Shown: one piece after another, positions 7,192 through 15,720 of the stretch
How positions within the stretch are numbered: position 1 is the stretch's first letter
Layout of the letters: every line of letters starts with the position of its first letter
DNA from: an uncultured Lachnospiraceae bacterium
GTDB lineage: Bacteria > Bacillota > Clostridia > Lachnospirales > Lachnospiraceae
Direction: 5' to 3'
DNA length: 33,364 nt
NCBI GenBank assembly: GCA_947626945.1
Contig: CANQUC010000001.1
Coordinates: forward strand, 1 to 33,364
Program-made: the position numbers and the translations under genes
The notes under the pieces: model-generated
What the model was told of the DNA's origin: nothing
Seen by the model: only the letters and a program-made list of their open reading frames with translations
Databases searched by the model: none

Positions 7192-9678
7192 ATGAGTATG
7201 CAATATACGGCTATGGCAAAGCAGGCTTTGAGCCTGTCCAGAAAAATTGCCAGGGAACTGGGGCAGACCCATGTGGGAACCGAACACATTCTGGCGGGAC
7301 TGTGCAGGGAACCGGACGGCGTGGCGTCCCATGTGCTGCAAATGGCGGGGATCGAGGAGTCCCAGATCCTGGACTGTATGAAAGAACTGTTTCAGGAGCC
7401 GGTTGTCAGTCCTCAGAAAATAGAAGGCTATACGCCCAGGGCAGAAAAGCTTCTGGAGGCGGCAGAGGAGGAGGCGGTGCGGTTTCGTGCCCAAAACATC
7501 GGCACGGAACATCTTCTCTTGGCCCTTTTGAAAGATACGGACAGCGTGGCTTCCAGAATGCTTCAGGGACTGGAAGCGCCGGTGCAGAAAATTTATGCGG
7601 CGGTGCTTGTGAGCATGGGAGAGAGCGAGACGGTCTATACAGATGAATTTCTGACCCAGAAAGGAAAAAAGCGGGGCAAACGGCAGTCCACGCTGGAAAA
7701 ATACAGCCGGGATCTGACCGCGCTGGCAAAGGAGGGCGAACTGGATCCGGTCATTGGAAGAGAAGAGGAACTGTTAAGGATCGTACAGATCCTAAGCCGG
7801 AAGACCAAGAACAATCCCTGCCTGATCGGCGAGCCGGGCGTAGGAAAAACAGCCATCGTGGAGGCGCTGGCCCAGAAGATCGTAGACGGCAATATTTCCA
7901 GGAGTATGCAGGGAAAACGGATTATGACCCTGGATCTGTCCGGCATGGTGGCCGGCAGCAAATACCGGGGAGAATTTGAGGAACGAATCAAGAAGGTCAT
8001 TGAAGAAGTCATATCTGCCGGAAACATCATTTTATTTGTGGATGAGATCCATACAATGATCGGCGCCGGCGGCGCCGAGGGAGCCATTGACGCGTCCAAC
8101 ATCTTAAAGCCTTCCCTTGCCAGGGGAGAGCTGCAGATGATCGGCGCCACCACATTGGAGGAATACCGGAAGTACATAGAAAAGGACGCGGCTCTGGAAC
8201 GGCGGTTCCAGCCGGTGACTGTAGACGAGCCGACGGAGGAAGAGACCGTCCGGATCCTGCAGGGACTGAAAGACCGGTATGAGAACCATCATCAGGTACA
8301 TATTACCGACGGAGCCCTTGAAGCGGCGGTGCGCCTGTCCAGACGGTATATTACCGACCGGTTCCTGCCGGACAAAGCCATTGATCTGATGGACGAAGCC
8401 ATGGCAAAGGTACGGCTTTCCGGATTTGAACTGCCTCCCTCCGTGATTCGCATGGAGGAATCCCTGCGGCAGCTGCGGATACAGAAAGAGCAGGCCCTGG
8501 AGACAGAAGATTTTCTGCAGGCGGCGGAATATAAAAAGCAGCAGCTGGCGCTGGAGGAAAAACTAAAGCGGGCGAAGCAGCGGCATATCTACGCGAACCG
8601 GGGCAAGGTGCTTACGGTGGAGGAAGACCAGATCGCGGAGGTAGTGGGAAAATGGACCAAGATCCCCGTAAAGCAACTGGAGGAAGAAGAAAGCAAAAAA
8701 CTGCTGAAGCTGGAATCTGTGCTGCACAGGCGCGTGGTAGGTCAGGAGGAAGCGGTATCGGCGGTGGCCAGAGCCATTAAGCGCGGAAGAGTGGGCCTGA
8801 AAGATCCGGGCCGTCCAACCGGCTCTTTCCTGTTTCTGGGGCCTACCGGCGTAGGAAAGACAGAACTGACCAAAGCGCTGACGGAAGCGGTGTTTGGAAC
8901 AGAAAACGCCCTGATCCGCGTGGATATGTCAGAGTATATGGAGAAGCACAGCGTGTCCAAGCTCATCGGCGCGCCTCCCGGATATGTAGGGTACAATGAG
9001 GGGGGCCAGGTCAGCGAAAAGGTCCGCCGGAACCCTTATTCCGTCATTCTCTTTGACGAGATCGAAAAGGCCCATCCCGACGTGTTCAACATGCTTCTGC
9101 AGGTGCTGGACGACGGGCACATTACAGACGCTCAGGGAAGAAAGATTGATTTTAAGAATACCATCATCATTATGACCTCCAATGCGGGCGCCCATTCCAT
9201 CATTTCTCCAAAGAAGCTGGGTTTCGCGCCGGAGAAAAACCCCAAGGCAGAGTATGAGCAGATGAAGTCCGCGGTGATGGAGGAGGTTCGCAGGCTGTTT
9301 AAACCGGAATTTCTCAACCGCATTGACGAGATGATCGTGTTTCATTCTCTTACCAGGGAGGACGTATCCAGGATTGCTTCTATTATGCTGAGGGATCTGA
9401 ATGCCCGCTGCGAAAAGCAGATGGACATTTCCCTTGTGATCCGTCTTTCCGCCAGAGAACTGCTGGTGGAAAAGGGGTATGATGAAAAATATGGCGCGCG
9501 GCCTCTGCGAAGAAGCATTCAGGTGATTCTGGAAGACGCCCTGGCGGAGGAGATCTTAAAAGGCAATGTAAACAAGGGCGATCAGGTGATTGTGTCCAAA
9601 CAGGGAGATCAGCTGAAGTTTGTCCCAAAGCCGCGGGAAGAAAAAAAAGAAGCGGAAAACTCCTGTGAAAACTTGTAG
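7192..9678 (+). CDS. clpC: ATP-dependent Clp protease ATP-binding subunit ClpC
   Basis: 828-aa AAA+ unfoldase that feeds proteins to ClpP. Two Clp_N repeats cover about 1-145. AAA-1 has Walker A GEPGVGKT (213-220) and Walker B with D284-E285. A middle region with a UVR-like helix (about 440-460: FLQAAEYKKQQLALEEKL) identifies ClpC rather than ClpB or ClpA. AAA-2 has Walker A GPTGVGKT (550-557), Walker B D622-E623 and sensor-2 GARPLRR (768-774). LGF at 676-678 fits the ClpP-binding loop. Start at 7192 follows GTGAGGAGG with a slightly long spacer; ATG 7198 is an alternative. No ctsR, mcsA or mcsB is adjacent; the upstream partner is the GntR gene. Confidence 0.96.
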   Translation: MSMQYTAMAKQALSLSRKIARELGQTHVGTEHILAGLCREPDGVASHVLQMAGIEESQILDCMKELFQEPVVSPQKIEGYTPRAEKLLEAAEEEAVRFRAQNIGTEHLLLALLKDTDSVASRMLQGLEAPVQKIYAAVLVSMGESETVYTDEFLTQKGKKRGKRQSTLEKYSRDLTALAKEGELDPVIGREEELLRIVQILSRKTKNNPCLIGEPGVGKTAIVEALAQKIVDGNISRSMQGKRIMTLDLSGMVAGSKYRGEFEERIKKVIEEVISAGNIILFVDEIHTMIGAGGAEGAIDASNILKPSLARGELQMIGATTLEEYRKYIEKDAALERRFQPVTVDEPTEEETVRILQGLKDRYENHHQVHITDGALEAAVRLSRRYITDRFLPDKAIDLMDEAMAKVRLSGFELPPSVIRMEESLRQLRIQKEQALETEDFLQAAEYKKQQLALEEKLKRAKQRHIYANRGKVLTVEEDQIAEVVGKWTKIPVKQLEEEESKKLLKLESVLHRRVVGQEEAVSAVARAIKRGRVGLKDPGRPTGSFLFLGPTGVGKTELTKALTEAVFGTENALIRVDMSEYMEKHSVSKLIGAPPGYVGYNEGGQVSEKVRRNPYSVILFDEIEKAHPDVFNMLLQVLDDGHITDAQGRKIDFKNTIIIMTSNAGAHSIISPKKLGFAPEKNPKAEYEQMKSAVMEEVRRLFKPEFLNRIDEMIVFHSLTREDVSRIASIMLRDLNARCEKQMDISLVIRLSARELLVEKGYDEKYGARPLRRSIQVILEDALAEEILKGNVNKGDQVIVSKQGDQLKFVPKPREEKKEAENSCENL

Positions 9679-9684
9679 AAATCG

Positions 9685-9714
9685 CTGGCATTTTGCGTGA
9701 TGATGAGATATACT
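9685..9714 (+). promoter_or_regulatory. Possible promoter of the small conserved gene
   Basis: CTGGCA (9685-9690), an 18-bp spacer and TATACT (9709-9714) lie just after the clpC stop and about 86 bp before the next start. The -35 box matches consensus at four of six positions. The leader then contains a small GCCGGG/CCCGGC hairpin (9730-9748). Confidence 0.5.
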
Positions 9715-9799
9715 GAACATGTATAACAGGCCGGGCACAGGACCCGGCGCAAAACAGGACGTTGCAGGAATGACAGACAGGGGAAAGGAACGAAATACT

Positions 9800-10210
9800 A
9801 TGACAGCAATGAAAGAGATCATGAAGACAGAAGCAGACGGCACTCTGAGTTTTGGCGATTACAGCCTGGCTGCCAAGACAAAGCTGGCAGATTACGAATA
9901 TAAGGGGGATCTGATGAAGGTAAAGACTTTCAGCGAGATCACCAAGCTGGAGCGCAACGGTCTGTTTGTTTATGAGTCCGTGCCCGGCACAGACGTGGAA
10001 CATATGGAGATTTTGCCCTACGGAATGGTCTTTACCGTGCGGGGCACAAAGGATACCCAGATCACCGTTGGCCTTGAGGAAAACGCGGAATACCATGTGA
10101 TCCTGGACAACAAAGAGATCGGGATCATGAAGACCAATATGGGCGGAAAGCTTTCTTTCAGCACGGAGCTGGAAGAGGGAAGTCCGCTTCATGTAAAGAT
10201 CAGTAAATAA
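9800..10210 (+). CDS. Small conserved protein of unknown function (Lachnospiraceae type)
   Basis: 136-aa soluble protein with no signal peptide, membrane segment or catalytic motif. It reads as beta-rich, with segments such as GTLSFGDYSL, GLFVYESVPG, DTQITVGLEE and YHVILDNKEIGIMKTNMGGK. As far as I recall, relatives occur in Lachnospiraceae and are sometimes labelled endosialidase; nothing here supports such an activity. Start 9800 is chosen because GGGAAAGGAA (9781-9790) is 9 nt upstream. The frame opens 27 codons earlier with no ribosome binding site. It lies between clpC and radA with its own probable promoter and ends before a terminator-like hairpin, so it is probably monocistronic. Confidence 0.75.
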   Translation: MTAMKEIMKTEADGTLSFGDYSLAAKTKLADYEYKGDLMKVKTFSEITKLERNGLFVYESVPGTDVEHMEILPYGMVFTVRGTKDTQITVGLEENAEYHVILDNKEIGIMKTNMGGKLSFSTELEEGSPLHVKISK

Positions 10211-10233
10211 TGTCTCCTGCAGACAAAACACAG

Positions 10234-10273
10234 ATCGGGACAGGGCGGAGATGTCCGCCAAGTCCCGATTTTT
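10234..10273 (+). terminator. Terminator-like hairpin abutting the radA ribosome binding site
   Basis: Outer stem ATCGGGAC (10234-10241) / GTCCCGAT (10262-10269), inner stem GGCGGA (10244-10249) / TCCGCC (10254-10259), then TTTTT (10269-10273). The radA SD GGAGGT begins at once after the T-run, so the hairpin either ends the upstream transcript with some readthrough or attenuates radA. Confidence 0.75.
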
Positions 10274-10282
10274 GGAGGTATC

Positions 10283-11668
10283 ATGGCGAAAGACAGAAAA
10301 ACGGTTTTCTTCTGCCAGAACTGCGGTTATGAATCTGCCAAATGGCAGGGGCAGTGTCCCGGCTGCAGAGAATGGAATACCTTTGTGGAGGAGGTGGTCT
10401 CCTCCGCGGCGGCAAAAAAGCGGGCCACGGCAGGTTTTGCGGGGCCGCCGGCGGCAGCCTCAAAGCTGTCCCAGATTCAGATGCGGCAGGACAGCCGCGT
10501 GAAAACCGGCTACAAAGAGCTGGACAGAGTGCTGGGAGGCGGAATTGTAAAAGGCTCCCTGGTGCTTGTGGGAGGCGACCCGGGCATCGGGAAATCCACG
10601 CTGCTTTTGCAGGTCTGCAGAAACCTGTCCGCTGGAGGCCGAAAGGTATTGTACATTTCCGGGGAGGAATCCCTGCAGCAGATCAAAATGCGGGCAGACC
10701 GGATCGGCGAATTTCAAAACGACATGCTGCTGCTTTGCGAAACGGATCTGGATCTGATCCGGGATGCTATTGAGAGAGAAAAGCCGGAGGCGGTGGTGAT
10801 CGATTCGATTCAGACCGTGTACCGGGAGGAAGTCAGCTCCGCTCCGGGAAGCGTTTCCCAGGTACGGGAAGCCACCGGCGCCTTTATGCAGATTGCCAAA
10901 GGCATGGGAATCACCGTGTTTCTGGTAGGTCATGTGACCAAGGAAGGAGTCGTGGCCGGACCGAGGGTGCTGGAACATATGGTGGATACGGTGCTGTATT
11001 TTGAGGGAGACCGGTATGCGTCCTACCGTATTTTGCGGGGCGTAAAAAACCGGTTTGGCTCTACCAATGAGATCGGTGTGTTTGAAATGCAGGAAAGCGG
11101 TCTTCGGGAAGTGGCAAACCCGTCGGAATACATGCTCAGCGGCAAGCCGGAGGGTGCTTCCGGTTCTGTGGTGGCATGCGCTATGGAAGGAACCAGGCCG
11201 ATTCTGGTGGAGGTACAGGCCCTGGTCTGCCGGACAAATTTTGGAATTCCCAGACGCACGGCAGTGGGAACGGACATCAACCGGGTAAATCTGCTGATGG
11301 CTGTGCTGGAAAAGCGGCTGGGGCTGTCTCTGGGAGACTGCGACGCCTATGTCAACATTGCCGGAGGGATCCGCATGAACGAACCGGCCATGGATCTGGC
11401 GGTGGTTTTGGCAGTGCTGTCCAGCAAAAAAGAGTTTTCTCTTGGGGAGAGAACCGTGGCTTTTGGAGAAGTAGGTCTTTCAGGGGAGATCCGGGGAGTC
11501 AGCATGGCCAAGCAGCGGGTGCTGGAGGCAAAAAAGCTTGGCTTTACCCGGTGCATTTTGCCAAAGGTGTCTCTGGACGGCCTTTCTGACGTGACAGGAA
11601 TGAAGCTTCTGGGCATTGCGACTGTCAGGGATTTGCTGTCTTTGGATGGAAACCGGCATGCCGGTTGA
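10283..11668 (+). CDS. radA: DNA repair protein RadA (Sms)
   Basis: 461-aa RecA-like ATPase that processes recombination intermediates. The N-terminal C4 zinc finger uses C11, C14, C25 and C28 (CQNCGY...CPGC). Walker A is GGDPGIGKS (97-105). The RadA-specific KNRFG motif is at 255-259. The C-terminal third is the Lon-protease-like P domain, containing [20 protein letters not shown] and [15 protein letters not shown]. Length is typical (about 455-460). GGAGGT lies just before ATG 10283. In many Firmicutes radA follows clpC directly; here a small gene and a hairpin intervene. purH follows 46 bp downstream. Confidence 0.96.
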   Translation: MAKDRKTVFFCQNCGYESAKWQGQCPGCREWNTFVEEVVSSAAAKKRATAGFAGPPAAASKLSQIQMRQDSRVKTGYKELDRVLGGGIVKGSLVLVGGDPGIGKSTLLLQVCRNLSAGGRKVLYISGEESLQQIKMRADRIGEFQNDMLLLCETDLDLIRDAIEREKPEAVVIDSIQTVYREEVSSAPGSVSQVREATGAFMQIAKGMGITVFLVGHVTKEGVVAGPRVLEHMVDTVLYFEGDRYASYRILRGVKNRFGSTNEIGVFEMQESGLREVANPSEYMLSGKPEGASGSVVACAMEGTRPILVEVQALVCRTNFGIPRRTAVGTDINRVNLLMAVLEKRLGLSLGDCDAYVNIAGGIRMNEPAMDLAVVLAVLSSKKEFSLGERTVAFGEVGLSGEIRGVSMAKQRVLEAKKLGFTRCILPKVSLDGLSDVTGMKLLGIATVRDLLSLDGNRHAG

Positions 11669-11714
11669 TATAAAAGCAATTACAAAGAAAACATACATGG
11701 AATGGAGGAACAAT

Positions 11715-13274
11715 ATGAAGAAAAGAGCGTTGATCAGCGTATCAGACAAAACCGGGATCGTAGAGCTTGCCGGAGAACTTGCGAATCTTGGAGTAGAGAT
11801 CATATCCACCGGCGGTACTTACAACAAACTGAAAGAGGCAGGTATTGAAGCCACGGAGATCTCCGAAGTGACCGGATTTCCCGAATGCCTGGACGGCCGG
11901 GTAAAAACCCTGCATCCGGCAGTGCATGCGGGGCTTCTGGCCATGCGCTCCAATCCGGAGCATATGAAGCAGATCCGGGATCTGCAGATCGAGCCCATTG
12001 ATCTGGTGATCGTAAATCTGTATCCCTTTAAGGCAACGATCATGAAAGAGGGGGTCACCAGAGCGGAAGCAGTGGAAAATATTGACATTGGCGGGCCTAC
12101 CATGCTGAGAAGCGCGGCCAAGAACTATCAGGACGTGGCTGTGGTAGTGGATCCCGCGGATTATCCAAAGGTGCTGTCTGAACTGAAAGAGCAGGGAGAG
12201 GTATCTCTGGACACAAAATTTTATCTCATGCAGAAAGTATTTATGCACACCTCCAACTATGATACGATGATTGCCGATTATCTGAAAAAACAAAGAGGCG
12301 ACACGTCTCTTCCCCAGACGCTGACCATGACCTTTGAAAAGGTACAGGATATGCGGTACGGGGAAAATCCCCATCAGCAGGCGGCCTTTTACCGGGAGGT
12401 GGGCAAAAAGAAAGGCTCCATTGTGGACGCAGTGCAGCTGAACGGCAAGGAGCTTTCTTTTAACAACATCAACGATACCAACGGCGCGCTGGAGCTTTTA
12501 AAGGAATACACGGAGCCGACAGTAGTTGCCTGCAAGCACGGCAATCCCTGCGGCGTAGGTTCCGCAGATACCATTGAGGAAGCCTGGGAAAAGGCTTTCG
12601 CGGCGGACAAGGTTTCCGTGTACGGCGGGATCGTGGTGATGAACCGGCCCATGACGCTGGCCGTTGCCCAGTCTATGTATCAGGTATTTCTGGAAGTGAT
12701 TGTGGCGCCTTCCTATGAGCCGGAAGCGCTGGAACTGTTCCGCCAGAAAAAGAATGTCCGTGTGTTGCAGCTTGCGGATATTCAGGTGCCTCAGGATCCC
12801 AACGCCTATGATCTGAAAAAAGTAAACGGCGGTCTCATCGTGCAGACCATTGACAGCAAGCTTCTTCCTCAGGAGGAGCCTAAGGTGGTTACCGATAAGG
12901 CCCCTACAAAAGAGCAGATGGAAGATCTGCTGTTTGCCTGGAAGATGGTAAAATTTGTCAAGTCCAACGGAATCGCGCTGGCAAAGAACAAACAGTCTGT
13001 TGGCATCGGCCCCGGACAGGTGAACCGTGTGTGGGCCGCAAAGCAGTCCATCGAGCATGGGGCGGAGCTGATTGGGCCGGACGCCACAAAAGGCGCGGTG
13101 ATGGCTTCCGATGCTTTCTTCCCCTTTGACGACTGCGTGGAGGCGGCTCATGCCGCTGGCATTACCGCCATTATCCAGCCCGGCGGTTCCATCCGGGACG
13201 AAGACTCTATCAAAAAATGCAATGAATACGGAATTGCCATGGTATTTACCGGCATGCGCCATTTCAAGCATTAA
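11715..13274 (+). CDS. purH: Bifunctional purine biosynthesis protein PurH (AICAR formyltransferase / IMP cyclohydrolase)
   Basis: 519-aa cytoplasmic enzyme for the last two steps to IMP. The MGS-like IMP cyclohydrolase domain is N-terminal (about 1-145: [10 protein letters not shown] at 30-39, [12 protein letters not shown] near 64-75). The AICAR transformylase domain follows, with MRYGENPHQ (213-221) and the catalytic K274-H275 in KHGNPCG. Start at 11715 follows GGAGGAACAAT; the frame is open 33 codons farther up without a ribosome binding site. The gene is not beside other pur genes. It lies 46 bp after radA and 38 bp before the pectate lyase, with no terminator seen on either side, so readthrough is possible. 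Confidence 0.96.
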   Translation: MKKRALISVSDKTGIVELAGELANLGVEIISTGGTYNKLKEAGIEATEISEVTGFPECLDGRVKTLHPAVHAGLLAMRSNPEHMKQIRDLQIEPIDLVIVNLYPFKATIMKEGVTRAEAVENIDIGGPTMLRSAAKNYQDVAVVVDPADYPKVLSELKEQGEVSLDTKFYLMQKVFMHTSNYDTMIADYLKKQRGDTSLPQTLTMTFEKVQDMRYGENPHQQAAFYREVGKKKGSIVDAVQLNGKELSFNNINDTNGALELLKEYTEPTVVACKHGNPCGVGSADTIEEAWEKAFAADKVSVYGGIVVMNRPMTLAVAQSMYQVFLEVIVAPSYEPEALELFRQKKNVRVLQLADIQVPQDPNAYDLKKVNGGLIVQTIDSKLLPQEEPKVVTDKAPTKEQMEDLLFAWKMVKFVKSNGIALAKNKQSVGIGPGQVNRVWAAKQSIEHGAELIGPDATKGAVMASDAFFPFDDCVEAAHAAGITAIIQPGGSIRDEDSIKKCNEYGIAMVFTGMRHFKH

Positions 13275-13312
13275 ACCCGCCGGCCGGCAAAGAAAGGGGT
13301 GGGCAGAGCAGC

Positions 13313-15202
13313 ATGAGTCCAATGGGAAAAAAACTGATGGGAATGTGGATCGCTGTGATCCTGTGCCTGTCCCCGATGACTTCCGTGAAAGCCGCGGATC
13401 CGGAGCCCCAGGGCAGTCTTGGGGATCAGGTGAAGCTTGGGGATCTGGACAACGACGGAGAAATCTCGCCGGGAGACGTGGTATGCGGTCTTCGGATCCT
13501 GAAGGGATCCTGCGGCAGCACCACCCTGAGCCAAAAGGCGGGAGATTTGAACAAAGACGGCGCCCTGAGCATTCAGGATCTGCTGCTTTTGCTGCAGAAT
13601 GTGCTCCATCTGAGAACGGACAGTCTGGGCATCAGCAACCTGCCTCAAGTGACTTATGAGATTCCGGAAATGTATCAGAAAGGAAGCGGCTTTCTGAAAG
13701 AAGAGAAAGCGGTGGGCTTTTATGGAGCCGACGGCTACGGCAAATACACCTCAGGCGGAAGAGGCGGCAGGGTGATGCAGGTGACAAACCTCAACGACAG
13801 CGGAGAAGGCTCCCTGCGGGCTGCCATTGAGGCAAAAGGCCCCAGAATCATTGTGTTTCGGGTCAGCGGCAATATTCCTCTGGAAAGCGTCCTTTGCCTG
13901 AAAAACGGCGATGTGACCATTGCGGGGGAGACGGCCCCGGGAGACGGGATCACGCTGGTCAACTATCCGCTCAGCATAGAAAACTGCCAGAATGTGATCA
14001 TCCGGTATATGAATTTCCGGTCCGGCGATTATGTACAGGCCATGGACCTTTATGAGGGAGAAGAATACGGGTATGACAGCCTGACGGTAACGGCCTGCAA
14101 GGATGTGATCATTGATCACTGCACGGCGGCATGGGGAACTGACGAGACCCTTTCCGTTACGGTGGACGGCAGAGATACCTATGAACAGACCTCAGACAAG
14201 GTGTCCGTACAGTGGTCGGTAATCTCGGAGAGCCTGGTGAACTCCGCCAATGTGGGCAGGCGACTGGGCCTGGGATCTCTGATCTACGGAACAAACGGAT
14301 CCAGATATTCGTTTCACCATAATCTGTATGCCTGTCACGCAAGCCGGATGCCGGATTTGGGCAATCAGAACGATTACCGGAAGGATCAGGGAAACTTTGA
14401 GTATGAGTTTGTCAACAACGTGGTTTACGGCTGGAAAGGAAGAACGCCCGGCAAATCTTCGGATACCGACGGAGAAGGAGAGGTCATAGCCATATCCCGC
14501 TATGATTTTATCAACAACTACTATGTGACGGGGAAAACCGGAGAGGCCTACATCATGGATGAATGCTCCTTTGGAAACCAGATGTACCTGGCCGGAAATT
14601 TCATGAACGGACAAGCCGTAGAAGATCAGGCAAGCCTGGTGTATTTCGGCGACGACATTCTTCCCACCAATGACAATCCTTACTTTCGGACAAAAGGCCT
14701 TTATCTGGATCGGGCCACGCTGATGTATAAGGGAAGCGACGCGTTTCAATACGGCTATCTGAAAGACGGCGCCTTTGAAGATTCCCTGCTTGCCGGCGTG
14801 CAGCCGGCAGAGGAGGCTTACAGGCAGGTTCTGGAAAAGGCGGGCAATTCCCTTTCCAGGGATTCTCTGGATCTGGGGCTGATGGAGGGCGTGGAAAACA
14901 AAACCATTGCCGCCATCGACTATCCTTATCAGTCTGCCGGATGGCCAAACGGAAAACCGGACGTCAACAGTGGAGAGGCATACGGCCGGTGGCTTTCCGA
15001 AAACTATCCCAATATGGCTTCCTATGAACCTTATGAGGACACAGACGGAGACGGGATGAGCGACCGCTGGGAAACATTTATGGGATTGGATCAGAATGAT
15101 CCCGGCGACGGCGCCGAGGCCTATCTGGACAGCCAATACACCAACCTGGACGTGTTCCTGCAGTTCCTTGTGGAAAATCCGGCGGCGGCGATTGCCGGGT
15201 AA
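13313..15202 (+). CDS. Secreted pectate lyase-like protein with N-terminal dockerin
   Basis: 629-aa exported enzyme. Signal peptide about 1-28 ends in SVKAAD. A dockerin-like pair of Ca-binding repeats follows: GDLDNDGEISPGDVV (43-57) and GDLNKDGALSIQDLLLL (77-93). The parallel beta-helix lyase domain runs from about 131 (AVGFYGADGYGKYTSGGRGG, VTNLNDSGEGSLRAAI) through VIIRYMNFRSGDY, VIIDHCTAAWGTDET and RYSFHHNLYACHASRMPDLG, as in pectate lyases of the PL1 type. A C-terminal DTDGDGMSDRWE (576-587) is a Ca-binding motif. It should cleave polygalacturonate by beta-elimination and could dock to a cohesin scaffold; no cohesin gene is in this window. SD AAAGGGGTG is about 11 nt upstream. ATG 13322 is an alternative start. 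Confidence 0.9.
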   Translation: MSPMGKKLMGMWIAVILCLSPMTSVKAADPEPQGSLGDQVKLGDLDNDGEISPGDVVCGLRILKGSCGSTTLSQKAGDLNKDGALSIQDLLLLLQNVLHLRTDSLGISNLPQVTYEIPEMYQKGSGFLKEEKAVGFYGADGYGKYTSGGRGGRVMQVTNLNDSGEGSLRAAIEAKGPRIIVFRVSGNIPLESVLCLKNGDVTIAGETAPGDGITLVNYPLSIENCQNVIIRYMNFRSGDYVQAMDLYEGEEYGYDSLTVTACKDVIIDHCTAAWGTDETLSVTVDGRDTYEQTSDKVSVQWSVISESLVNSANVGRRLGLGSLIYGTNGSRYSFHHNLYACHASRMPDLGNQNDYRKDQGNFEYEFVNNVVYGWKGRTPGKSSDTDGEGEVIAISRYDFINNYYVTGKTGEAYIMDECSFGNQMYLAGNFMNGQAVEDQASLVYFGDDILPTNDNPYFRTKGLYLDRATLMYKGSDAFQYGYLKDGAFEDSLLAGVQPAEEAYRQVLEKAGNSLSRDSLDLGLMEGVENKTIAAIDYPYQSAGWPNGKPDVNSGEAYGRWLSENYPNMASYEPYEDTDGDGMSDRWETFMGLDQNDPGDGAEAYLDSQYTNLDVFLQFLVENPAAAIAG

Positions 15203-15237
15203 AAGAGACCCTCTGCGGGGAAAAGAAAAAACAGAAG

Positions 15238-15281
15238 ACGCTGCATCACAGAAGTTTCAGTCTGTTGTGCAGCGTTTTTTT
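15238..15281 (+). terminator. Intrinsic terminator after the pectate lyase
   Basis: ACGCTGCA (15238-15245) pairs perfectly with TGCAGCGT (15268-15275), and a run of seven Ts follows (15275-15281). It closes the pectate lyase transcript. Confidence 0.85.
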
Positions 15282-15398
15282 ATTGAAAGATGTGTCATTA
15301 TGATACGCAAAAAGCCATGTGATGATATTTGGAAAATCGTGTGATATATGGTTTTTTTGTCCGTGTATTTAAAAGAGGGAGAGAAAGGATGACGGACA

Positions 15399-15674
15399 AT
15401 GAACAGAAACACGATCAAAGAAATGGAATGCTTTTATGAACTGCTGCGGCAGTATCGGAGAAACCGGGGAATGAGTCAGGAGGATCTGGCGGAAAAAGCA
15501 AATCTGCACAGAACCTATATCTCAGAGCTGGAAAACGGAAAGAAAAATCCGTCTTTAAAGACGCTTCTGCAGCTTGCGAAAGCGCTTCACCTGGAAGTAT
15601 GGCAGCTTTTGTATTTTCGGGATTTTCCGGGCATTTCCGGGGCTTCCGGGTTTGACAAACTACCGCTGAATTGA
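15399..15674 (+). CDS. Small XRE-family helix-turn-helix regulator
   Basis: 91-aa protein consisting almost wholly of a Cro/C1-type HTH (about residues 12-70). Motifs include YRRNRGMSQEDLAEKANLHR, TYISELENGKKNPSLKTLLQ and AKALHLEVWQLL. There is no sensor domain. GAAAGGATG lies about 9 nt before ATG 15399. The stop codon at 15672-15674 abuts the -10 box of the glnA promoter, so transcription of this gene runs straight into glnA. Its target is unknown; glnA or itself are the natural guesses. Confidence 0.87.
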   Translation: MNRNTIKEMECFYELLRQYRRNRGMSQEDLAEKANLHRTYISELENGKKNPSLKTLLQLAKALHLEVWQLLYFRDFPGISGASGFDKLPLN

Positions 15675-15680
15675 TATAGT
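15652..15680 (+). promoter_or_regulatory. glnA promoter
   Basis: TTGACA (15652-15657), exactly 17 bp, then TATAGT (15675-15680). The -35 box lies within the last codons of the XRE gene and the -10 directly after its stop. The leader to glnA is only about 35 nt, too short for a riboswitch or a two-hairpin ANTAR target. Confidence 0.85.
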
Positions 15681-15720
15681 ATTTCCAAAAATAATCTCGA
15701 TCAGAAAAGGAGTGGCAGGT

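Noticed and set aside
9730..9748. Terminator after clpC
   Set aside because: The GCCGGG/CCCGGC hairpin has no T-run and lies downstream of the probable promoter, so it is a leader hairpin at most.
9800..10210. Endosialidase function for the small gene after clpC
   Set aside because: At 136 aa it has no catalytic domain or Asp-box; the label appears to be a propagated annotation.
15687..15720. ANTAR target hairpins or riboswitch in the glnA leader
   Set aside because: Only about 35 nt lie between the transcription start and the start codon, too short for the paired hairpins.
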